Source of the DNA: Bacteroidota bacterium
GTDB taxonomy: Bacteria; Bacteroidota; Bacteroidia; B-17B0; Aurantibacillaceae
Length of the DNA: 64,000 nucleotides
Direction: 5' to 3'
Assembly: GCA_029237825.1 (NCBI GenBank)
Contig: JAQZBQ010000007.1
Location: 1 to 64,000, forward strand
Shown: positions 56,903-64,000 of the stretch, piece by piece
How positions within the stretch are numbered: the stretch's first letter is position 1
Layout: every line of letters begins with the position of its first letter
Translations under genes and position numbers: made by a program
Notes under the pieces: generated by a model
What the model saw: the letters and a program-made list of their open reading frames with translations, nothing else
The model's database searches: none
Told to the model about the DNA's origin: nothing

Positions 56903-59245
56903 ATGAAATTCATCAGTCCCAAATTAAAGAAAACGCTAATCATCCTAACAATTGTCATCGTAGCGCTCGTTGCCCTGGTTATCATTTTTATTTCACCCAT
57001 TACTAAATACATGGTTGAAAAGTATGACACAAAATATATCGGTCGCGAGGTAAAGATGGATTGGGCCTATGTAAATCCCTTTACGGGCTATATTCACTTT
57101 GACGACTTAAAAATATTTGAACAGAAAAGTGATTCGGTGTTTTTAGAAATTGATGGGATTACCGCACGCGTTTCAATGCGTAAGTTATTCCGCAAAACCT
57201 ATGAAATTAATTCATTAGTGCTTGATCAACCGGTCGCCAAAATTATTCAAAAGAAAAAGGTGTTTAACTTTCAGGATATCATCGATCTCTTTAATGACAA
57301 AGACAAACCCAAAACCGACAAAGGCCCTGTTCACTTCAACCTGCTCAATGCCGAAATAAATGATGGTGTTTTTCATTTCAGTGAGCCTTCCACTCCCATC
57401 AACTATTCAATCATAAAAGTAAACTTTGAAAGTGAAGGCAAACGATGGGACAACGACACCATTAAGGGGAAACTTAAATTCAGCTCGGGAATTGGCCGTG
57501 GCGATGTAGACGCAAAATTCATGATTAACACTAAATCAATGGACTATGCGTTTGATGTCCTGGTCAAAAAATTTGATATGAAAATTATGAAGCAATACCT
57601 GAGAGACCTTTCAAATTATGGAAATATATCGTCGGTATTGGACGCTGATTTAGAAGGTAAAGGGAACTTCAAGGACAAAGAAGCAATTGACGGGAAAGGC
57701 AGGCTTGTGATCAGTGATTTCCATTTCGGAAAAGACTCAACGGAAGACTATGTTGCATACGAAAAACTAACCCTTGCTATCACTGAACTCGCTCCCGCGA
57801 AACGAAAATACTTTTTTGATACGGTTAGGCTTGAAAAGCCATACGTAAAATATGAACGGTATGATTACCTGGATAATATCCAACGCATGTTTGGTAAATC
57901 CGGATCAAAAGTGAAAGAAGCAAAAAGTAATCCTGAAAAGTTCAACTTAATTATCGAATTATCAAAATACATCCGCGTCCTATTTAAAAACTTTCTTCAA
58001 AGCGACTACAAGATTAATAACCTTTCAATTGAAGACGGAAATATTTTATATAACGATTACTCCATCAATGAAAAATTTACTGCGTCCTTAAATCCTTTAA
58101 ACATTCGGGCCGATTCGGTGGATGATGACAACAAATGGGTGAAACTTACAATGAATACAGGCATAAAGCCGTATGGTTCCCTTAATATTGCGGTGAGTAT
58201 GAACCCAAAAAATAATAAAGATTTTGATCTCAATTACAAGCTCCATAAGGTTCCCGCGCCCCTGTTGAATCCATACCTGATAACGTTCACATCTTTCCCT
58301 TTAGACAGAGGACTCATAGAATTATTTGGGACATGGAATATCAGAAATGACATTATTCAAAGTAATAATCATTTCATTATGGTTGATCCCCGGTTGGCCG
58401 ACAAGGTTAGAAAAAACGGTGCTAAGTGGATTCCACTTCCATTAATTATGGCAATCGTGCGTGAGCGCGGAAACGTAATTGACTATAAAATCCCCATTAC
58501 CGGTAACCTGAAAGATCCCAAATTTCATCTGAAGGACGTTATTCTGGATATCCTTAAAAACATCTTTGTTAAACCTCCTACAACTGGTTATGGGATGGAA
58601 ATTCGCAATACGGAATCGCAGGTCGAGAAATTAATGGCTGTAACCTGGCCGCTTCGGCAGGCAAAACCAGACGACGACCAGGATAAATTTCTCAACAAAC
58701 TCGCACTCTTTTTAGGAAAGAGCCCGGTTGCTCATCTCAATTTTCAGCCGTACGAATTTACAGACAAAGAAAAAGAGTACATACTATTTTTTGAAGCGAA
58801 GAAAAAATTTTACCTGGCCAATGATGGTAAAAAAGGAAAAGTGATTTCAGAAGAAGATTCAATAAATATTGAAAGGATATCCGTGAAAGATTCAGCATTC
58901 ATTTTGTATGTCAATGAAAGGGTGAAAGACAAGATGATATTTACAATGCAGGAAAAGTGTTATCACCTTGTCGGAAATTCTATTATTAATGCCCGTTTAA
59001 AACAATTGGAAACTGCCCGAAAGGAATCAATCCTGTCATACTTTAAAAAACTATACGTAGAGAAGCAGGTTCACTTTTTGGAAAAAAAATCGGTGATTCC
59101 AAAAAACGGCTTTACTTACTATAAAATCAGCTACAAAGGAGATATACCGGAAGATCTCAAGGAGTCTTATGATAAACTTCTTGAAATTGACAGTGAACCA
59201 CCACGCAAGAAATATTTTGATTTCCGGCATAAATCCAAAAAATGA
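56903..59245 (+). CDS. AsmA-like DUF748 protein
   Basis: 780 residues with one N-terminal membrane helix (about 12-32, TLIILTIVIVALVALVIIF) and a long beta-rich periplasmic part, the DUF748/AsmA pattern (YDTKYIGREVKMDWAYVNPFTGYIHFDDLKIFE and FNLLNAEINDGVFHFSE). AsmA-like proteins bridge inner and outer membranes and move phospholipids. The start was moved to ATG 56903 because the upstream residues overlap the response regulator and do not look like family sequence. The gene follows the membrane-tail response regulator after 100 bases in the same direction. Confidence 0.85.
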   Translation: MKFISPKLKKTLIILTIVIVALVALVIIFISPITKYMVEKYDTKYIGREVKMDWAYVNPFTGYIHFDDLKIFEQKSDSVFLEIDGITARVSMRKLFRKTYEINSLVLDQPVAKIIQKKKVFNFQDIIDLFNDKDKPKTDKGPVHFNLLNAEINDGVFHFSEPSTPINYSIIKVNFESEGKRWDNDTIKGKLKFSSGIGRGDVDAKFMINTKSMDYAFDVLVKKFDMKIMKQYLRDLSNYGNISSVLDADLEGKGNFKDKEAIDGKGRLVISDFHFGKDSTEDYVAYEKLTLAITELAPAKRKYFFDTVRLEKPYVKYERYDYLDNIQRMFGKSGSKVKEAKSNPEKFNLIIELSKYIRVLFKNFLQSDYKINNLSIEDGNILYNDYSINEKFTASLNPLNIRADSVDDDNKWVKLTMNTGIKPYGSLNIAVSMNPKNNKDFDLNYKLHKVPAPLLNPYLITFTSFPLDRGLIELFGTWNIRNDIIQSNNHFIMVDPRLADKVRKNGAKWIPLPLIMAIVRERGNVIDYKIPITGNLKDPKFHLKDVILDILKNIFVKPPTTGYGMEIRNTESQVEKLMAVTWPLRQAKPDDDQDKFLNKLALFLGKSPVAHLNFQPYEFTDKEKEYILFFEAKKKFYLANDGKKGKVISEEDSINIERISVKDSAFILYVNERVKDKMIFTMQEKCYHLVGNSIINARLKQLETARKESILSYFKKLYVEKQVHFLEKKSVIPKNGFTYYKISYKGDIPEDLKESYDKLLEIDSEPPRKKYFDFRHKSKK

Positions 59246-59290
59246 ACTCAGTGATATAGTTAAAGAACTAATTCTGAACAATTAATAATT

Positions 59291-59821
59291 ATGCCCAAAA
59301 ACCGTAGTCTGCCATATTCAATAAAAACCTACCGTTTGAAGGGTGATGCTACCATTCCGAATAACTCGCTACCCGTTATCCATTATAAACGCATCATCGA
59401 TCTGCCTTTTTTCTTTCCGGCCAGTTACCTGGTTTCATTATTTAAAAAAAACAATTGGAAAAACAGCTGGAAAAGCGGCATATATGAATATGAGCATTAC
59501 CATAGCAACACCCACGAAGTAATGGGTTTTTATAAAGGTAAGACTACTCTAAGAATTGGCGGGAAAAAAGGAGTAAAAATTAAAGTTGAAAAAGGAGACG
59601 TCTTGATTCTACCGGCGGGCGTTGCTCACCAAAATATGAAAAAAGAAAATGCAGTAAAGTGCGTGGGTGCTTATCCTAATGGGAAAAAATATGATATGAA
59701 ATATGGCGAGAAAAAAGAACGCGCAACCGCTCTTAAAAATATCAAGAAAGTAAAATTACCTAAAAAAGATCCTGTCTTCGGAAAAGCTGAGGGAATACTA
59801 AAACTCTGGAAAAAGTTATGA
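59291..59821 (+). CDS. cupin-domain protein
   Basis: 176 residues with a single beta-barrel cupin. The core contains H-x-N-T-H-E (HSNTHEVMGFYKGK) and later LPAGVAHQNMKK, giving His/His/Glu then His metal ligands. The N-terminal part (YSIKTYRLKGDATIPNN) is a recurring bacterial opening of unknown role. It begins a co-directional block with DUF763 (stop and next ATG adjacent) and an Fpg/Nei protein. Confidence 0.85.
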   Translation: MPKNRSLPYSIKTYRLKGDATIPNNSLPVIHYKRIIDLPFFFPASYLVSLFKKNNWKNSWKSGIYEYEHYHSNTHEVMGFYKGKTTLRIGGKKGVKIKVEKGDVLILPAGVAHQNMKKENAVKCVGAYPNGKKYDMKYGEKKERATALKNIKKVKLPKKDPVFGKAEGILKLWKKL

Positions 59822-61045
59822 ATGCCAAAGCTATACTTTAATAATTCTCGTTACGCCGACCTACCATTACACAACGGGAAAGTTCCATACTGGCTAGCAG
59901 ACAGAATGGCGAAATTAGGTGGGGCTATCATCGAAGCCATTATTATGGAGTATGGGCGGGCTGAAGTCCTTTCGCGATTAAGCGACCCGCTATGGTTTCA
60001 GTCGCTAGGTTGCGTAATGGGAATGGACTGGCATTCTTCAGGCATCACGACCTCTGTGATGGGGGCATTAAAAAAAGCTCTCAACCCAAAGTTTAATGAG
60101 CTTGGAATTTATATATGCGGTGGAAAAGGAAAATATTCACGACAAACACCAGCTGAACTAATTGCCCTCGCAGATAAAACGGGACTAGACGGACAACAAT
60201 TGGTTAGAACCAGCAGGCTTACAGCGAAAGTTGACACGAGCGCTGTACAGGACGGTTTTCAGATTTACCTACATACTTTTATCGTTTCAAAAGAAGGGGA
60301 ATGGAACGTTATTCAACAGGGTATGAATACAGAAACGGGCATGGCACGCCGATACCATTGGCAATCAACAATCCTCAAATCGTTCGTTAAAGAACCTCAT
60401 GCATATATCTATGGACAAAACCGCGGTTCAATATTAAACCTCACTGATAAATCAGCAGATGATGCAAAAGCCGGTATAATGAAGCTTGCTCAGGAAAAAC
60501 CGGAACTCATTCTGCCTGAAATTCGGAAAATTGTTATGCCTTCTCATCATGATGTTCGCACCGAAAATGTGGATTTGAAACGACTAGGGAGTGTTCTGGC
60601 GTTAGCCAACGAAACTAACACCAAAGATTTTGAATCGCTTCTCTTACTGGAAGGTGCAGGTCCAAGGACAATACAGTCACTGGCACTTGTGAGCGAAGTT
60701 ATTTACGGAACACCTTCCCGCTTCACAGATCCCGCCAGATTTTCATTTGCGCATGGCGGAAAAGACGCCCATCCGTTTCCCGTTCCCACAAAAACTTATG
60801 ATCTTACAATCGAGATACTAAGAGAATCCATCAACAAAGCCAAACTTGGAAATAGTGATAAGCTTATGGCGGTTAAAAATTTAACCCTTATTAGCCAGAT
60901 GATGGAAAAAGATTTCATACCAAATGAAAACTTCAATAAACTCCTGGAACGCGAAAGGAATGAATCTCACAAATACGGAGGACGTTCCATATACGGAAAA
61001 GCGGCACCGCCAAAAAACAATGGTCAGTTAAACTTATTTGATTAA
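59822..61045 (+). CDS. DUF763 protein
   Basis: 407 residues with the diagnostic opening of DUF763 (YADLPLHNGKVPYWLADRMAKLGGAIIEAI) and a helix-hairpin-helix-like patch (LLLLEGAGPRTIQSLALVSEVIYG) near residue 275-300. The family is found in archaea and scattered bacteria with suspected DNA-related function. Position upstream of an Fpg/Nei glycosylase and LigD supports a repair role. No catalytic motif is obvious. It starts immediately after the cupin stop codon. Confidence 0.85.
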   Translation: MPKLYFNNSRYADLPLHNGKVPYWLADRMAKLGGAIIEAIIMEYGRAEVLSRLSDPLWFQSLGCVMGMDWHSSGITTSVMGALKKALNPKFNELGIYICGGKGKYSRQTPAELIALADKTGLDGQQLVRTSRLTAKVDTSAVQDGFQIYLHTFIVSKEGEWNVIQQGMNTETGMARRYHWQSTILKSFVKEPHAYIYGQNRGSILNLTDKSADDAKAGIMKLAQEKPELILPEIRKIVMPSHHDVRTENVDLKRLGSVLALANETNTKDFESLLLLEGAGPRTIQSLALVSEVIYGTPSRFTDPARFSFAHGGKDAHPFPVPTKTYDLTIEILRESINKAKLGNSDKLMAVKNLTLISQMMEKDFIPNENFNKLLERERNESHKYGGRSIYGKAAPPKNNGQLNLFD

Positions 61046-61062
61046 TTATAATAGAAAAACTT

Positions 61063-61791
61063 ATGCCCGAAGGACCATCCATCGTAATTATCAAAGAAGA
61101 ACTGCAATCCTTTAAAGGAAAAAAAATTCTTCAAGTTGAAGGCAATGCGAAAATTGAACTCGCGTTAATGGAGAATAAGAAAATAAAAGATTTTAAAAGC
61201 TGGGGGAAACACTTCCTTATTTGTTTTGATACATTTTATCTTCGAATCCATTTACTGATGTTTGGCACTTATCGGATCAATGAACGAAAAGAAGCAGATC
61301 CAAGACTGCTTTTGAAATTTAAGAATTCAGAATTCAGTTTTTATACCTGCAGTATCAAATTGATAAAAGGAAACCCCGCCGAATCGTATGATTGGGATGC
61401 AGATATCATGTCGGAAACCTGGAGCCATAAAAAGGCTGTAAAAAAAATTAACTCCTTTGCAAATGAACAGGTTTGCGATGTATTACTTAATCAGGATATT
61501 TTTGCCGGAGTTGGAAATATTATAAAAAACGAAGTGCTGTTCAGGACACGGATCCATCCGGAAAGTGTTATCGGAAACCTCCCACGTACAAGGCTTAATG
61601 CGCTGGTTAAAGATGCGCGCGACTATAGCCTTCAGTTCTATATCTGGAAAAAAGCATTTGTTTTAAAAAAGAATTGGGTTATTTATAAAAAACTAAATTG
61701 CCTTAAATGCAAATCCAAAGTAACCCGCGCTTATTGTGGAAAAACCAAACGTCTTACCTGTTACTGCGAAAACTGCCAGAAAATATATTAA
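61063..61791 (+). CDS. Fpg/Nei-family DNA glycosylase
   Basis: 242 residues of base-excision repair enzyme type. The mature N-terminal proline and glutamate (PEGPS: catalytic Pro2, Glu3) are present, as is an H2TH region (FANEQVCDVLLNQDIFAGVGNIIKNEVLF) with the usual NDxxGxGN-like N-I-I-K core. A four-Cys zinc finger closes the protein (CLKC near 210, CENC near 237). It is closest in style to a Nei-like clade; the substrate lesion is not certain. 17 bases after DUF763. Confidence 0.9.
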   Translation: MPEGPSIVIIKEELQSFKGKKILQVEGNAKIELALMENKKIKDFKSWGKHFLICFDTFYLRIHLLMFGTYRINERKEADPRLLLKFKNSEFSFYTCSIKLIKGNPAESYDWDADIMSETWSHKKAVKKINSFANEQVCDVLLNQDIFAGVGNIIKNEVLFRTRIHPESVIGNLPRTRLNALVKDARDYSLQFYIWKKAFVLKKNWVIYKKLNCLKCKSKVTRAYCGKTKRLTCYCENCQKIY

Positions 61792-61800
61792 GCTAAATGT

Positions 61801-64000
61801 TCACCCTCCAAGCTTCTTAAGGCACTTGGTGAGATCAATCCCTTTTCCTAAAACTGGTGCAAACAAATCTCCCGTTTTTTCCATACGCTTTAAAGCATTG
61901 AAAATGGTAAAATCAGCGGGTGTCAAGCCGGGCTTGACCTCATTCCATTTCAGCGGCATTGACACAGTAGCTCCTTCCTTAGGACGCAAACTATAAACAG
62001 ATGAAATGGTTTGTCCTCTTCTATTTTGCAAATGATCGAGGTAAATCATTTTACTCCCGCGCTTTTTCAAATTGCGCTCGAGGCTTGTGAATTCGGGTAA
62101 TTGTTCCTGAACCATGATACACACCAGATGGGCAAAATCCTTTAACTGATCATAGGCATACTTTTTCTGAGTAGGGACATAAATGTGCAATCCGGTTGCC
62201 CCCGAAGTTTTACAGAAAGATTCGACGCCAGCCCTTTTAAACACATCACGAACAACGTTTGCTGTTTCAATGACGTGTTCAAATGTATTCTTTTCCGAAG
62301 GATCAATATCAATGACAAGGTAGTCAGGTTTATCTAAATTTTGAACTGTAGAGTGCCAGGGATTTATCTCTATGCATCCCAGGTTATTCATATACGCAAG
62401 GGTTGCCGCATTATTGCAAATAAGGTAATCTACATCCTTACCTGTCGAATCAGAAAATATCGGCTGGCTTTTCACCCAGGATGGTGCTTCATCGCCGGCA
62501 TCCTTATGGAAAAAACCTTTATCCTTAATGCCATTGGGATTACGCTTCAATGATTCGGGTCTGTTCTTCAAGTAAGGAAGAATGAATTTAGAAATGCTTT
62601 GATAATATTGGATGACATCACCCTTTGTAATTCCCTCTTCAGGCCAAAAAACCTTATGAAGGTTCGTGACTTTAACATTAGTCCTTCCAAATTTCAGGAA
62701 TTCTTCTTTACCCTTAGTATTTGCAGTTGTTGTTTTTACACCATTAGCGGATTCACTACGTTTGCCTGGCTTCTTAACCACGTTAATGGATGCATCATTA
62801 ACATCAACTGAGGATTTATCATCTCTTAACCTGAGAAATACGGGATGACGAAGAAGTCCGTCCCTGGTTCGTTCAGTATATTTTACTTCACAAACAAGCT
62901 CAGGCTTAACCCATGTAACTGTTGTATTGGTTTTTACCGCGCTCTTAAATGGCGATTTTTTTGATACAATTCGGTCTAGTGTTTTCTTTAGCATCCCCAA
63001 ACCTTTCGCGTCAAACCCAGTACCGGTATGTCCTATATACTTGAGTTTTTCGCCCTCCCAAATGCCGAGGATCAATGCACCGAAATGTTTACGACTTCCG
63101 GTTGGCTTAGTAAAACCTGCAATTACTGCCTCCATTGATTTATGGTTTTTAATCTTGAGCCAGCTAGAAGATCTTGCACCTGTATGATACGCAGAGCCGG
63201 CTTCTTTAGCCATGATCCCTTCAAGATCATTTTCCACAATCATTTTGAAAAATTCAATGCCTTTTCCCTCAATATGATCAGAATATTTAACCACTGGATT
63301 TTTAGGCAAGGTTTTCTTCAAATACTTTTTTCTTTCTAATAGTGGCAACTCACAAAGGTTTTTTCCGTTTAACTGTAACAAATCAAACACCCGGTATTCT
63401 AATGATGCATTTTCATTATTCTTGTAATCCTGTAGCGATTGAAAACTGGATTTACCATTCTCATCCACGATCACAATTTCACCGTCAATCACGGCATTAC
63501 CTTTCCATTTTTTTAACTGGCTTACAATGATAGGATAAGTTGCATTAAAACTATTACCATTTCGTGAATACAACTGCACTTCTCCGTCGTTAATTTCTGC
63601 CAAGGCACGGTAGCCATCCCATTTCATCTCATAAATCCAATCGGCATCATTAAATGGTTTGTCTGTTTCTTTGGCAAGCATCGGTTCAATGTATTCATTA
63701 AGCTTCCGATCTTTTTCTTCGACAAAACGGTTCACCTTTTGAGAATGTCTGTCCGTCCTTTCAGTGGTAATTTTTGAATTGTTCTTTTTAACCTGAGAAG
63801 TCAGCTTGCCGTTTTTTTGAAGCCATTTATTGATAGGGGAATTTTTTGGGGTGTATTTTTCACTGTCATAGCTTTCCGTTACCGCAAATTCATCCTTGTG
63901 TTTAATCAGTAACCAGGCATTTTCTTGCTTTCCTTTTAATTTTACCAGTGCAAACTCACCCCTCAATTTTTTACCATGTAACCTAAATTTCAGGTTTCCT
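61801..64000 (-). CDS. ligD: DNA ligase D, 5' end cut by the window
   Basis: At least 732 visible residues of bacterial NHEJ LigD. The order is 3'-phosphoesterase (end only, KFRLHGKKLRGEFALVKL), ATP-dependent ligase with active Lys in EMKWDGYRA (about residue 115 from the TTG-type frame at 63966), then polymerase/primase from about residue 425 with catalytic aspartates in VIDIDPSE. The frame is open to the last base, so the start lies beyond 64000. No Ku gene is seen in the window. It is convergent with the Fpg/Nei gene, 9 bases apart. Confidence 0.94.
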   Translation of the reverse strand, partial: GNLKFRLHGKKLRGEFALVKLKGKQENAWLLIKHKDEFAVTESYDSEKYTPKNSPINKWLQKNGKLTSQVKKNNSKITTERTDRHSQKVNRFVEEKDRKLNEYIEPMLAKETDKPFNDADWIYEMKWDGYRALAEINDGEVQLYSRNGNSFNATYPIIVSQLKKWKGNAVIDGEIVIVDENGKSSFQSLQDYKNNENASLEYRVFDLLQLNGKNLCELPLLERKKYLKKTLPKNPVVKYSDHIEGKGIEFFKMIVENDLEGIMAKEAGSAYHTGARSSSWLKIKNHKSMEAVIAGFTKPTGSRKHFGALILGIWEGEKLKYIGHTGTGFDAKGLGMLKKTLDRIVSKKSPFKSAVKTNTTVTWVKPELVCEVKYTERTRDGLLRHPVFLRLRDDKSSVDVNDASINVVKKPGKRSESANGVKTTTANTKGKEEFLKFGRTNVKVTNLHKVFWPEEGITKGDVIQYYQSISKFILPYLKNRPESLKRNPNGIKDKGFFHKDAGDEAPSWVKSQPIFSDSTGKDVDYLICNNAATLAYMNNLGCIEINPWHSTVQNLDKPDYLVIDIDPSEKNTFEHVIETANVVRDVFKRAGVESFCKTSGATGLHIYVPTQKKYAYDQLKDFAHLVCIMVQEQLPEFTSLERNLKKRGSKMIYLDHLQNRRGQTISSVYSLRPKEGATVSMPLKWNEVKPGLTPADFTIFNALKRMEKTGDLFAPVLGKGIDLTKCLKKLGG

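Overview
The window is chromosomal DNA of a member of the phylum Bacteroidota, probably a gliding or surface-adhesive relative of the Flavobacteriales, Cytophagales or Chitinophagales. Four things point there. Several secreted proteins end in type IX secretion (T9SS) sorting domains, types A and B. There is a PorW/SprE-like lipoprotein and a SprB-repeat adhesin. Promoters have the Bacteroidota form TTTG-N17-19-TAnnTTTG. Families largely restricted to the phylum (DUF4296, DUF4421, N-extended AtpB, split ATP synthase operon) are present. No rRNA or tRNA was seen, so a genus cannot be named.

Layout. 1-2.9 kb: truncated methyltransferase, SemiSWEET transporter, prs and rplY. 2.9-3.5 kb: intergenic space with two copies of a structured ~136-bp repeat. 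3.5-6.6 kb (minus): an HU-TPR-tiny basic ribosomal-type protein cluster, then RNase G. 6.8-10.5 kb (plus): PASTA protein, T9SS protein, RluD. 10.5-13.6 kb (minus): TM2 protein, SCO copper chaperone, a cysteine-free SCO-like partner and small membrane or exported proteins. 13.7-22.1 kb: LysM lytic transglycosylase, ECF sigma with putative anti-sigma, YraN, DUF4412, a hotdog dehydratase plus ABC-2 exporter operon, an M20 hydrolase with a DUF4296 lipoprotein.

22.1-30.3 kb is the accessory zone. It holds a decayed serine recombinase read through several frames with internal stops, a ~1500-residue T9SS beta-helix protein broken by a one-base slip in a G run, and two tandem lipoprotein paralogues duplicated together with promoter and operator-like dyad.

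30.3-36.6 kb (minus): MmcQ/YjbR protein, acyl desaturase, and atpB-E-F-H-A-G (atpD and atpC are not here). A 16-bp perfect hairpin separates atpE from atpF, and atpB overlaps atpE by 58 bases with both facing ends looking abnormal. 36.7-48 kb: M23 peptidase, PorW/SprE, a 2155-residue SprB/PKD adhesin, bactofilin, AtpZ and AtpI-like protein. The atpZ-atpI pair faces the opposite way about 11 kb from atpB, which suggests a rearrangement.

48-64 kb: C1 peptidase, coiled-coil protein, FUSC exporter-like protein, Cys-motif membrane protein, DUF983, AraC regulator with DUF4442, DUF4421, a membrane-anchored single-domain response regulator, an AsmA/DUF748 protein, and a repair-flavoured cluster (cupin, DUF763, Fpg/Nei-like glycosylase, LigD running off the window end).

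I did not find a self-evidently new multi-gene system. The best second-look items are the paired structured repeats, the atpB/atpE junction, the frameshifted surface protein next to duplicated lipoproteins and a dead recombinase, and the tail-anchored response regulator.
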